64,000 bases of DNA from Pagrus major. Taxonomy: Eukaryota; Chordata; Actinopteri; Spariformes; Sparidae. The notes under the pieces are model-generated. The model saw only the letters and a program-made list of their open reading frames with translations. It searched no databases and was not told the DNA's origin. The stretch is from assembly GCF_040436345.1 (NCBI RefSeq), contig NC_133230.1, forward strand, positions 22,082,197 to 22,146,196, given 5' to 3'. The translations under genes were made by a program, and so were the position numbers. Shown here piece by piece: positions 44,762 through 56,800 of the stretch (positions within the stretch are counted from its first letter, which is position 1; every line of letters starts with the position of its first letter).

Positions 44762-45177
44762 TAGAGCCAGACCAATATATTGGTTGGCCAATGTTTTGAG
44801 CCGATATCAGCCAATCAGAGATATTTTGTTATCTGCGTATATGTTGCCGAATATGTGCCGATAAAAAAATAAACACTGAACACTTCAGTTCATGTAATTA
44901 GTGTAATCATTTTTTTTAATGGAATATATTGTCGAAAAATATGCTTGAGACCATTTCTAATTATTAAATACCCACTAAGTTTACCATCTCAGTGCACTCA
45001 TGTCTTTTAAGAGAGTAAAGTATTGTTAAATGTGAAGTATCTTGCCTCTGTTTGACCACATTTGAGGGATCAGTGCAAAAATGGGTGTATATTGGCCAAT
45101 ATATCAACATCAGAGTTTTTACTTCCTAATATACTTCCAAGCATCGGCCCCAAATGTCAAGTAACAGTCGGGCTATA
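44762..45177 (+). mobile_element. hAT-like non-autonomous element nested in the 44736-45934 element
   Basis: Ends tagagccagacc and cagtcgggctata are imperfect inverted termini. Flanking 8-mers cagtacat (44754-44761) and aagtacat (45178-45185) match at 7 of 8 bases, as an 8-bp hAT target duplication should. Interior holds gccgatatcagcc and tgtatattggccaatata. No coding capacity. Confidence 0.75.
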
Positions 45178-45397
45178 AAGTACATTTACTGAAGTGTTGA
45201 ACAATTTTGAGGTTCTTGAGTAGATCTACTTTATGCTACTTAATACTTTCCCTCTACCCCATGTCAAAGAAAAATATTGTACCTTTTTAATCATTTCAAC
45301 TGTTACAGTTACTTTACTTTCAAAAACATGATAAAATTGTAAAATATGATGGATTGTTACAGATCAAACTGCCCAACAGTATATACGGACTTACTTA

Positions 45398-45452
45398 TTG
45401 TAAGTCGCTTTGGACAAAAGCGTCTGCTAAATGCCCTAAATGTAATGTAAAT
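45398..45452 (+). repeat. SINE-like 3' tail fragment
   Basis: gtaagtcgctttggacaaaa then gcgtctgctaaatgccctaa followed by tgtaatgtaaat, the typical fish SINE/LINE shared tail. No tRNA-like head is visible. Confidence 0.6.
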
Positions 45453-45934
45453 ATAAATGTATAAGGTATTCATAAACTTGGGTCTGCCTCCACCGGCTAC
45501 AATAAAATACATCATGGAAATAATCTAATACAATAATCTAACGTGGGCCATTCTCCAGCATAATGAGTACTTTGAAAGGATTTCTCTGGGTTTTAACATT
45601 ATTGGAAACATTTGGGGTAATCTAAGTACCCAACTCACAAATAATATATAAAATGTCTAGTCATTTTAATGCAGAATTTCTTATATATTATGTATATCAT
45701 GCAGGACTTTTAATGAAGTATTAAGTGTAAATTTTGCTACATTTATTTATGTAAAGGATCTGCATACTTTTTTCAACTCTGATAATCCAGTTATATTTTA
45801 ACACTCTTAAAGGGGCCTATCCAAAAAATGAGGACTTATACTTATGAAGGCAGAATCTTTAGCTATAACATTGTCTTTACGTTGTGGTTTTGCCACTTTT
45901 CCTTAAATGTAGGATCTGAGTACTTCCACCACTG

Positions 45935-46108
45935 TCATAAATGGACTGCCTGTGTGTTGTATGGTTGTGTCTCAAGTCTTCCCAAATATGCTAAAAGCGG
46001 ATGTTGTTTCCACTGGGCGCACTTCCGGGTAGCTCAGCTAGCTACCCCGACAAACCGACTAACTTGTGACAATGACAACAGTGGCATAGCTGTCTGAGTT
46101 TCCCGAAA
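45935..46108 (+). promoter_or_regulatory. adam17: adam17 core promoter and 5' UTR
   Basis: A 174-base interval between the transposon-like element and the adam17 ATG. It has an ETS-type site gcacttccgggtag (46019-46032) and no TATA. The same 14-mer is at 62741-62754. Confidence 0.55.
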
Positions 46109-46214
46109 ATGAGGAGCGTACTGTTAATTGTCTTTCTGGCTCCTTGTTGGGTCAAATGTGGAATTAAGTCAAGAGTTACAACGGAGGAGAATCACGAAGA
46201 AAACCCGGAGTTGG
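46109..46214 (+). CDS. adam17: adam17 exon 1: signal peptide
   Basis: [20 protein letters not shown] then prodomain start; GTAAGT donor. Confidence 0.93.
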
Positions 46215-47775
46215 GTAAGTAACTTAGCAAGCTAACCCGGGCTAACGTTAGCTTTAATGGTTATGCTATATGTATTTAGGAATACTGCGTGTTAACGCTG
46301 ATTATGGTAACTTTACTACTCACTTTATTAACTGTGATTTAAAAATCTTATGTTTGGATTGAAATGAAATGTTATAAACACCGAGACCTGGTTAGCTGCT
46401 AAATAAAACCACATCATCAGGCTAGAAAGCGGATTGTCAGCTCAGCTCTAGACTGTGATATTTGAACGTATCAAACTGATAACGCAGTTTCTACTTGATC
46501 ATGACTCGTATATGATAGCTGTGACCTCTCCGTGTCTTCCAGATGATCTGAACTCCATCCTGTCAGATTTTGAGGTCCTGCCAGTGTCAAGCCTCCAGCT
46601 GCACTCTGTTAGGAAGAGGGACGTCCACACCCAGTCCCACCTGGAGCGGCTGGTGAGCTTCAGAGCTCTGCAGAGGTACAGCAGCACCCTCATGTCTGAC
46701 ATCAACCTACTTCAGCCGTTTTGGTCTCTGGGGGCATGATACAGGATAGGCTAAAATCTTCAAGTCTGTATTAAAAGAAACTCACATGCCCATTTATATA
46801 TTGAAAAAGTTGCCATAGAAATTTGCTCTGCTACACCTGTCATATATACACACAAATCATTAATCAGACTTTATCATATGATCAAATTGAGAGGGATTAT
46901 CCTAAAACTATTGTTTCACCTTTTTCTGTCCGTGTGACTCCTCACAGTATTGAATTACTTCCTCAGACATTTTAAGCTTTACTTGACCACCAACACGGGC
47001 CTTTTCACGGACAACTTCAAAGCTGTGTTTGTCGATAAACATGGGAAGGAGAAGAACTACGATGTTCAACTTCAGACCTATTTCACAGGACATGTTATTG
47101 GTGAGTGATTGACTCATCTGATCAGGGATGTGTCAGTATGTTGTGTTTTTTTAGATATTTACACTGACTGCGCTTTCTCTAAGAGTTTTACTTTGCATGT
47201 CCAAAACAAGTCAGCTGTTTTTAAACCTTAGTTTGAGAAATTATGATCAAGTATTTTCCACTTTTATTTGCCAAATATGAGCAATAACTGCATTATTGGA
47301 TTCATGCCAATACTGCTTTGTAACCGGCTCACGCAATATTATGTTAGTGTGTCTATGCATATGTTGATCATTTAGTAAATAACCTTGTTTTTTGGTGTTT
47401 GCAGGAGAGGAGAATTCACGTGTGCAGGCACACATAGATGGAGATGAGTTTTCTGCTCACATTCTGACAGATGAAGCAGAGTACAACGTAGAGGTAAGAA
47501 GTGACTAGGTGTGTACACACAGGTAATATATGCATATTTGTATAGTTCTTTGGCTTTCTGTGTCTGATAATATCATCGAATGTTACTCTAGTGGCTAAAA
47601 GTAGTTTCTAATTTACCAGTCCAACCACCATCTGTAGTGGCTGATGTAAAAAATGCTAGAGGAGGAGAGGATGGCAGTTTGGTAGTGAATGCCTTGTAGC
47701 TCAGTTTATCTCATATGATGAGGATGTGTTGCATCAAAAGAATTGCGACTGATCTAATTTATCACATGCTGTATG

Positions 47776-47822
<47 letters not shown>

Positions 47823-50800
47823 TCAAAGGAAAGGGCCTGTAAAATCTGCCACAGCAATTCTTCTGTCAGTCACGAGAGTTGCACCGTGTCAATCCCCACC
47901 GAGAGGCTGACAAACGTAGGGCAGTGGCATGCACATACTCTCTAAAGAGCAGGAGCAAAAAATGAATCAATGAAAAGTGATAAACAATATTTTATGCCTC
48001 AGATTTTTTATGCACAAGTGTGATTTATTCTGTGTTGTATTCTGAGAATTACAAGTAAAATAAAATGACTGGACATAAAATGCCATTGCTTTTTACTTAT
48101 TATTTTGTTATTTTCATTCTTTAAATGTCGTAAAAATGCAGGAAACACAGTCCTTGAATCACACACTTTTCAGGGGTAGTTCCCCCAGTCCGTCGCTTTG
48201 GTTTCAAAATCCTCCCTTTTTTTGAGGTCTCTCTGGCAAGTATGTTTGAGATTTTTACGTTTTTTTTACATTCATATTGGTTGAATAGTGCTTGGGTTGC
48301 AGCTTTATCATTGTTCTATTGCACTGTTTGGAGGGCACTGAAATTATACAAAAAGGGCCATGTAATATTGATGTGAACTTCCTCAAGAAGCCTTTCAGCT
48401 AAAAGTCACCACTTCAGTCTCAGTTGTTTCAATTTAAATCCAAAATTCTGAAGTACAGCCTCAAAACAAAGCGTGTTTTTTACCAAATACTTAAGAACTA
48501 TAATGTACCGTCATTTCAGTGAAGAATGAGAAGAAATTAAATGTCTAGGTCACACTGGCCACTGCCCTCCTTTCTGTCTTTTTACTTGTTGTCATTGCCC
48601 ACCTTTATCTTTATTTTTGTTCTCTAATACCACCTCTTTTCTTCTGCCCATCCAGCCCCTGTGGAGGTTTACAAACTCCCCAGTTGATAGCAGGTTGCTG
48701 GTTTATCGCTCAGACGACATCAAGAATCTGAGCCGCATCGCCTCTCCAAAAGTGTGTGGATACGTCCACGCAGAGGCCAAGGACCTGCTGCCACGAACTG
48801 CCAGGGATTGGGAGGCTGAGCAGGAAAAGGGTGAGCTCTGCTATTTGATTTCCTCACTAGAGGTGGAAAGTATTACACATGCCTGTGTAGTAGAAATGTG
48901 TAGGAGGAGGATGGCGTTTATAAAGGGTTAGAGATCACAACTTGGGTGCTGCCCAGGCTATGAGCTCTTGTTTATGGATGGTAAAGAGCAGGTAAAGAGT
49001 AGGAGCCTAGGAGGATAACAAATGTTTAAGGTTGAGAGAAGGAAGGAGGAGTAGTAGTGAGACAAAGGAGGTGGGTGTTAGATTCTGTAACAGTCACTTT
49101 AATAAAAGCCTTTTTATCTGTAAAACCTAGCTTATGTTCTGCACATACACACTGCTGACAAGTGGGTATTATGTAACAACCGAAGGCCTTTTGATTCTTT
49201 CGTGCTGCGTTGGAAATGTAAAGCGTATAACAGTGATAATGTGCCAGAGGAGAAATCTAGAGCACCTGTAACTGGCTGCTGGTTGAAAGCACTCATTGGG
49301 GATATGAGTTGAGGTGAAGGTTCTTATGGAGGAGGTATTAAAATTCATGGAGGCTCTGCAGCCCAATGAGATGACTCTGAGTCGTCACTGGTCTCCCACT
49401 GCTTGTTGTGGAAGCCAGGGCAACGCACACCCACACTTGTGAACAGTGCATAGCCAAGTGTATGATGTAATGCTCAAATGGGATGTCTTCCTGTTGTCCT
49501 TTTCTGTTATTCTTCAACTACTGACTGTTTGAAGGGTTTAACATATATGGGGTTGTTATTTTGTTTTTTTTTACCTCCAGCCTCTAAATTGTGAGGATTT
49601 GCTCCTCAAATATTTTTTTAAATGGAAATTTTTAAGGCAATTTCATTCAACCTTTATTTTAAAAAGGTGGTACAATAAAAGCAGTTACTCTCTTTTTAAT
49701 GGATGTCCTGTGTAGGACAATAAAGCAAAAAAAAATGCAGTGAAAGCAAAGATAAATTTAAAATACATACATTGTAATACATATATAATTCAAATCCAAT
49801 ATAAACAAACCACACCACGAACAGACAACAAAAATGTACACTCACACTGATCTAAGTCAGCGAAAAGCGTCTTAAAGTAAAGGGGATCAGCGTGCCCAGC
49901 CTTGCAAGTTTCTGTACATTGTTCTTCTGTGGAGCATAAAAGTTTTAAAGGTAGTTTCCCAATCTCGGTTTTATTTTGGCAGTTTTCACTGGATCTAGTG
50001 CAGTGCTTACTTGATCTATAATTAAGGAGACTTGTAATACAACCAGGTAGGCCGAGGAGACCTTTGTTAATGTATAAAATACATCCCCATGCGCTCTGGA
50101 TAGCTTTGATTTATTTTTTGCTATTCTCCAGCATTTTATAGACGTTAAGTTATGTTTTAACAAATTTGTTTGGAAGTAAAGACCATTGAGTATATTTACG
50201 CAATAAAAAAAATGCTTTCGCTAGATAACTGTATGACAGATTCTACGGTCTGTGTGAGGTCAGCTTTCATTTACTTGCCTCCTCTAGCTGTCAGGATACA
50301 CACCAAACCTCATTCACACTTATTATGCAGTCAGGACTTTACTATAAAGATAAACTGCTATTAAATTCTGGCTTGAAGAACAAAGGCCGAGCTAAATCAG
50401 TTCACAGGCAAACACAAAAGAAGACATGCTGCTAAATGTGAAAATGAGGGCAATTAACAATTGGATACTGGAGCATGGCCTCATTGTTAAACTTGATGTT
50501 TTAATGTATCTATTTCTATGTAAGCTTACCCTTAATGCTCTGAATATGGAAATGTTACTTCTCTTTTCCCCCCTCCTTTGTTTTCCCTTAAACATTTTCC
50601 TTTCTCTACTCCTACCTATGCATCTGTCTCTCTCTTGCTGCTCCTGCTGCTTCTTCCTGGCAGGGTACCATCACAGAGAGAAGAGGCTGGCTCCGGCTCA
50701 TGATCACAAGAAGAACACCTGCCCCCTGTTGCTGGTTGCTGATTACCGCTTTTTCGAACACATGGGCCGCGGACAAGAGAGCGTCACACTCAACTACCTG

Positions 50801-53800
50801 GTCTGTCCTTATGATACTTTGTACAAAACTCTTATTCAGTTATGCAGATTATTGTTGTTTTTGATTTCCACAGTTCAGTTTCATTTTATCTAATTGAAAA
50901 AGTATTTTTTTATGTTAATGATTTTGTTTCTTTTCTCACTCCAGATTGAGCTTATTGATCGAGTTGACGACATTTATAGAAACACAACTTGGGATGATGA
51001 ATTCAAAGGCTACGGAGTCCAGATCAATCAGGTGTGTGTGTGTGTGTGCCCTGTCATATGGTTCAAGTCTGACTGCTGGAACAATCACTCACTCCCTGCA
51101 GCCTGACGGCTCTGTTTATGCCAAGTCACTTCCGGAAGTGAAGCTGAGAATAACACTGTCCTTCAGTGGGTTTGAGAACGGCACTTTTAGAAGGAACTGA
51201 AAGCTTTTGTTTAAGCCATGTGGGGTAATTTAATTTGTTCCACAGCCCCTGGGAATGAATGAAGACACTGTTTGTCATACTGTGAGTCTGCGGCTTTCTC
51301 ACCAAAAAGATATGCATTCATTTAGCTGCTCAGAGTTACTTCCCAATTTTCTTCACCATACATGTCAAGAGGAACTTCTACTATGCTGCTTTTAAACCCT
51401 AAGCATGATGACTGATTTTAAAGTTACAGGGTTTCATCTGCCTATGAATAAAAGTTATTTTTAAAGCTATTTTTTACAGGTTTGGGGCCATTTATGACAA
51501 TCTTAACTTTATTGTATAATATAATCAGTGATTTAGTCTTAAAATCTGAACTATGAAATGTTTTAATGAAACATTAATTAAGAACCAGTACACTAAAATT
51601 TGTCGAAATGCTTTCACTGAAATTGTAAATACAAATGATGAATCGGTCGTAAAATTACATATTTCGCTCTCAGATCATCATCAACAAGGAAGCCACAAAG
51701 CCTCCTGACCCTAATGACAAAAAATGGGCCCATTATAACATGAAAAACAGCCCAACTGGAAGGGAGGTCTGGGACGTGAAGAAACTTCTGGAGGTAGGAG
51801 ACAGAGAGATATGTATAGACAGACACAAAATTCACTTTGTGAGAGGTAGGGGAGGTTTTTCAGCTGGGACTGGATGTGATTTGGAAAAAGGAAACTTTAC
51901 TTTTCAACCAACAGAATGTGAAATGTGTTCACACAAGTTTTTTTGTGCAGCATGTCAAGTAACGTTTGAGGTAATGCAGAAAAAAAGTTCACTAGTTTAT
52001 GTGAAATGCTCCATTCAGAACAAATGTTGGTCAAAATATCTTTCTATCTTTTATATCCAAATTTAATGGATCATTATCTAAGATGTTGACACTATGTTAT
52101 GTTTAAAAAAAAAGAGTAGAAGCTGATAATATCCATATCAGATTGGATTGAGTTATTAGAATTGCATGCTACAGTTTATCCACATGGTGTCAGAGTTAAG
52201 AAATCTGGTTCATATGCAAGTAATGTCAGTGATAATATTATTTCATAAAGTTATATCTCTGAATGTTAATGTCCTTATTGTTATATGTTCAGTTTTATTG
52301 GTGTCAGTCAAACCTCTTTAACAGAGTTCTACAGTTTTGGGAGTCCTTGTGAAACAGGGAGCTTAAGAGATTTTGACATATACAGATGTTGGTAGATAAT
52401 AGTTTTATTGTGCCCCTCAGCAATTCAGCTCAGACCTAGCTGACAACGCCTCCACTGTGTGTCTGGCCCACCTGTTCACCTATCAGGACTTCGATGAGGG
52501 TACACTGGGGCTGGCCTACGTGGCCCCCTCCAAACCTAATGCCCTGGGCGGCCTCTGCCCAAAACGTAAGGACACATGCATTAAGTGTTAAATGCACATC
52601 ATGCAGCTCCTACTTCACCAGTATATGGTTGATATCGACTGATTAATTCAATATTTTAACATGTTACCACACTTTGTTCTGTTGTGATGCTTGTGTGTCA
52701 TGTTTTAAAGACCATCAGTGTTGAGTATCAATGAATTTGAAAATTTGCAAATATATAGTTTTTTAAACATGGGTAAACCTACCAAAAATAGGCAATTGAC
52801 ATTTTTCCCACTGCCAGTTGACGAGTTTGCCTTTTAAGTTTATTTTTGCAAGTTCAACGTTTGTCTTGATAAACTTGCCAGAAAACAGGGAACAGTAAAA
52901 AATCAGCAAATCATACATCATATCTTATTGATATGACCTTGTTTAAAAAAAAAAGTCTTAACTATAACTCTCTGGAATAGATGCATTGTTTTTGATGATG
53001 GAAGTAGCTAAGGAGTGAGACATCTCACTTCTTTCTTATCACTGTTGAGAATTGCAACTGTTTTTTGGAGCTCCGAGCTTTTGTAAAGCAAAGCAAACTC
53101 TGAATTCTTTCTCGTATTTTGTCACTCTGTAGCGTACTACCCAACTCACTCCATTAAGAAGCCCAGTTACCTCAACACGGGCCTGACCAGCACCAAGAAC
53201 TACGGCAAGACCATCTTAACAAAGGTCTGTTTTTACCCTGTTTCTCAATCTTCATCTGTGACAACTGTAATTATTGGTTGCACTGGCTTTAGCCAGAATC
53301 TTATGCAACATATCATCCTGCCAAGTTTAGGCTCTAAGTAGGGCAGACACACCTTTTTGTGTGGGTGTTATGAGTAACAATCTTGGTTAACCCGTTTGCG
53401 TCTTGACACCTCAGGACCCAGTGTATTGCTTGCACCTCTGCACAGTTTCGCTAAGTATAAAAACATTGATGTGAGCTGGGAGGAAGGCTATTGGTTGAGC
53501 ATGTATCTGTAGCCCCTGTGATAATATACATGCTTTTTGTCAGGCAAACATCAACATCCTTTTGGCGCTTGTTAGATTTTGATAAATCTGGTGTGTTTGT
53601 GTCTGATCAGGAGGCGGATTTGGTGACGACTCACGAGCTTGGCCATAACTTTGGAGCAGAGCATGATCCTGACAACATCCCTTACTGTGCCCCCAGTGAT
53701 GACCATGGGGGGAAGTTTGTCATGTACCCTATCGCTGTGAGCGGAGACCATGTCAACAACAAGGTACCCTCCCCCCAAACATTGCAATACAGCGATACAA

Positions 53801-56800
53801 CAGAAGCATTACCTTTTATTGACTGCTTGGTGTATAACAAACTATGCTGACAGTTATGAGGATACACTAAGTTAATTAATGATGCAAAGTGTGATATGAA
53901 GTGTGAATTCCATTTTTAAATGAGTTGCTTAAATGTGAGTCACAGTTGTTCCTGTGAAATATAATGACAGACAGTTAATGTACTGTACCTCCTCCGCCAC
54001 TGGCCTTAACAGCTAATATGTGAACGAGCTCTGCTGTAGTTTAAGTTGAAAAGTGCTGCTGTGTATGAACTCCACTCAAAGCGAGACCGTCTTGAAGATA
54101 ACTACAAGGGTTAAAAAAAATCTCAAGTGCAAGTCCAAGAATTTGCCACTGTGGCTGGAAATTCACGATTAGTTTTGTAAAAGAAAAGGATGCACTCGTT
54201 CCAGGTAGAAACACCATTGCTTCACCAACATTGTATACATGTTATTTATACAACTATTTGAGTAAATGTCTGATGAATTGTTTTGCATCAGAAAGGAGTT
54301 ATATCTGTTATTACTGTAGTATTTAAGTATCATTGCAGTCCCTCGTAGTTAACCATTAAGCATCCACACCTAGGTAATATCTAACCACCATCTACTTCTG
54401 CTTCCCCCCTCAAGCGTTTCTCCAACTGCAGCAAGATCTCCGTTGGAAAGACGTTAAGTTTCAAGGCTCCCGTGTGCTTCAAGGAGAGGAACAGTAAGGT
54501 ATGTGGGAACTCCAGAGTGGAGGAGGGGGAGGAGTGCGACCCTGGGCTCCTCCACCTCAACGACGACCCCTGCTGCTCATCGGACTGCAAATTCAAACGT
54601 GGTGCACAGTGCAGGTATGAGATCTAAAAGATGGGCTAAAATGTACAAAACACGCTCTTAAAGTCTAAGTACATGCTCATACATTGGATAGATTAAATTC
54701 AATATGATCTTGAATGAAATCATTGTGGTATGAGTTTGAGTCACATATGCGTTCATTGTCTCTGTTCTCTCCACAGTGACAGAAACAGCCCTTGCTGTAG
54801 GAAATGCATGTTTGAGCAGGCAGGAACAAGGTGCCAGGAAGCCATCAATGCTACCTGTAAAGGCATATCCTCTTGCACAGGTGAGCTCCTCCTGCTGGTG
54901 TAACATGAGAACTGCAGCAAGACTTGCTGTGGTGTTAGATGCCTTTTTTTAAAATGGATCAATCACAGATGCCTTGGAAAAACTACATCACTGTTTCTTT
55001 CCTTCATATGTTAGGCAACAGCAGTCAGTGTCCGCCTCCTGCAAACGCTGCTGACAACACAACGTGTGTCGACAACGGCAAGTGTCACAATGGGGAGTGC
55101 AACCCTTTCTGTGAGGCCCTGGAGAACCTTCAGTCCTGTGCCTGCAACGGTAAAGAGCAGGAAGGGGAATGTTTAAGAGCTCCAAACTGATTTAAGTTTT
55201 TTAAGTGCTTGATTTTAACCATTATATTTTCAAGGTTAGGATTTCTGGAATGCCGGAATTCCAATATCCACGACAAGTCTGGTGTTTCACCCACGCAATC
55301 ACTCATGTAGCCTAAACCAACATTTATTAATGTTATTTTAAATGAAACAGCCTCGTCGTGATATTTGTTTGTTGTCCTCTGGTGTCGAAATTAGTAGGAA
55401 ATAATCATGGTGAAAACATACAATCAAAGTTAAAACTATGAACAGCTGGTAAGTTAAACAAAGTGACGGTTGAACGTTTTTTTTTTTTTTGCAAAAAATT
55501 AGACATTTTTTAGTTTGGGTCCTTTTGAAAGTACCTAAATTTTACTCTTTAAAGGCTTTATGAACTCCGACTTTAGTTGAAGGATTAAAAGGATCTCTAG
55601 TGGATTTGATAATCCTACAAGCTCTGGGCTTACAAAACCCTTTAATAACAGTTACATATTCAGAAATGTATCGTTGTGAACAACAGAACTGTTTCTTTAC
55701 TTCCTGTAAAGTAAATAATAGATATGAGTTTTTCCAGATGTCAGTGGCTTATTAAAAAGATTAAAGAGATCATCCCATGTTTGAATGAATCTTTTAATCT
55801 CTGTTCTAAAAAACAAAGTTAATGTCTGCACTGCCACTGTTAATGGGGGTTATAGTTATTACAATCTTGCAAACATATAAAAGAGTTAAATGCCATTAAA
55901 GTTAATCTCTTGTGTTTGCAGAGACGGAGCACTCTTGTAAAGTGTGCTGCAGGGGAAAAGATGGCACCTGTTCTCCCTTCGTCCAGAAAAATGGCAGTTT
56001 CCTTTTCCTTCGCAAAGGCAAACCCTGCACTGTGGGCTTTTGTGACGAGGGTGTAAGTCAACAAATCTTTTCTATGTGTTCCCTCTACAGACATTTTTCT
56101 CCGTCAGTGGTCTTAAAAAAGATACGAGTGATTGGATGACTTTGTCTCTTTTTAAAACAGGGAAAGTGCATGAAGCAGGTACAGGACGTGATCGAGAGGT
56201 TGTGGGACTTTATTGACAAGCTGGACATTAACACATTTGGTGAGTTACAACAGGCCACTTTGAAATGTAATCAACCATATGAGAATGTGTGAAATATCTT
56301 GTTGATGACTATATTAGTTGAGGCAAGCTTAGACCTTTCTGTCTCAATGCCGCCTCTCCACAGGGAAGTTCCTGGCTGATAACATAGTGGGCTCTGTCGT
56401 GGTGTTTTCCCTCATCTTTTGGATTCCTCTCAGCATCCTCGTTCACTGTGTGGTAAGAAATGGATTATGTAGCTCTGTGGTTGAAGATCAGCTACATTAA
56501 TAAATGTTAATTCTTTTACTTTGTCAAATCCTGAAAGTCCTGTGTCTTTTTGTCTGTCTCTGCAGGACAAACGACTTGACCAGCAGTATGAGGAGAACAC
56601 AAAGTGCTTCTACTACCCTCCAAGTGTAAGTTTCCCATCCCTCAAATGCCCCCACATATATGAATTTTGTGCACTAGCCTTGCTACCACACTAACCAAAC
56701 TAATACAATCCCACATTACATCTTTTAAAAACACTGACACCTACAGGAAAGGACGAGGAGCATGAAGGTTGATCATGCAGGCTGAGGTATTTGCCTTGCC

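Larger units (their letters stand above)
44736..45934 (+). mobile_element. CAGTGGTGGAA transposon-like element with nested insertion
   Basis: Left end cagtggtggaaagtactt and right end gagtacttccaccactg form inverted termini of about 16 bp. Internal sequence (cctctaccccatgtcaaaga, aaggatctgcatac) recurs in the degraded copies at 16120 and 17225. No target-site duplication is obvious and no transposase is encoded. The interior holds a hAT-like insertion (44762-45177) and a SINE-like tail near 45398. Confidence 0.7.

Noticed and set aside
45398..45452. Possible tRNA gene or full SINE
   Set aside because: Only the common 3' tail is seen; no A-box/B-box or cloverleaf could be traced upstream.
50426..50893. 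155-codon ORF running into adam17 exon 6
   Set aside because: Exon 6 is fixed at 50664-50800 by its acceptor, donor and homology; the upstream part is the intron polypyrimidine tract read in frame.
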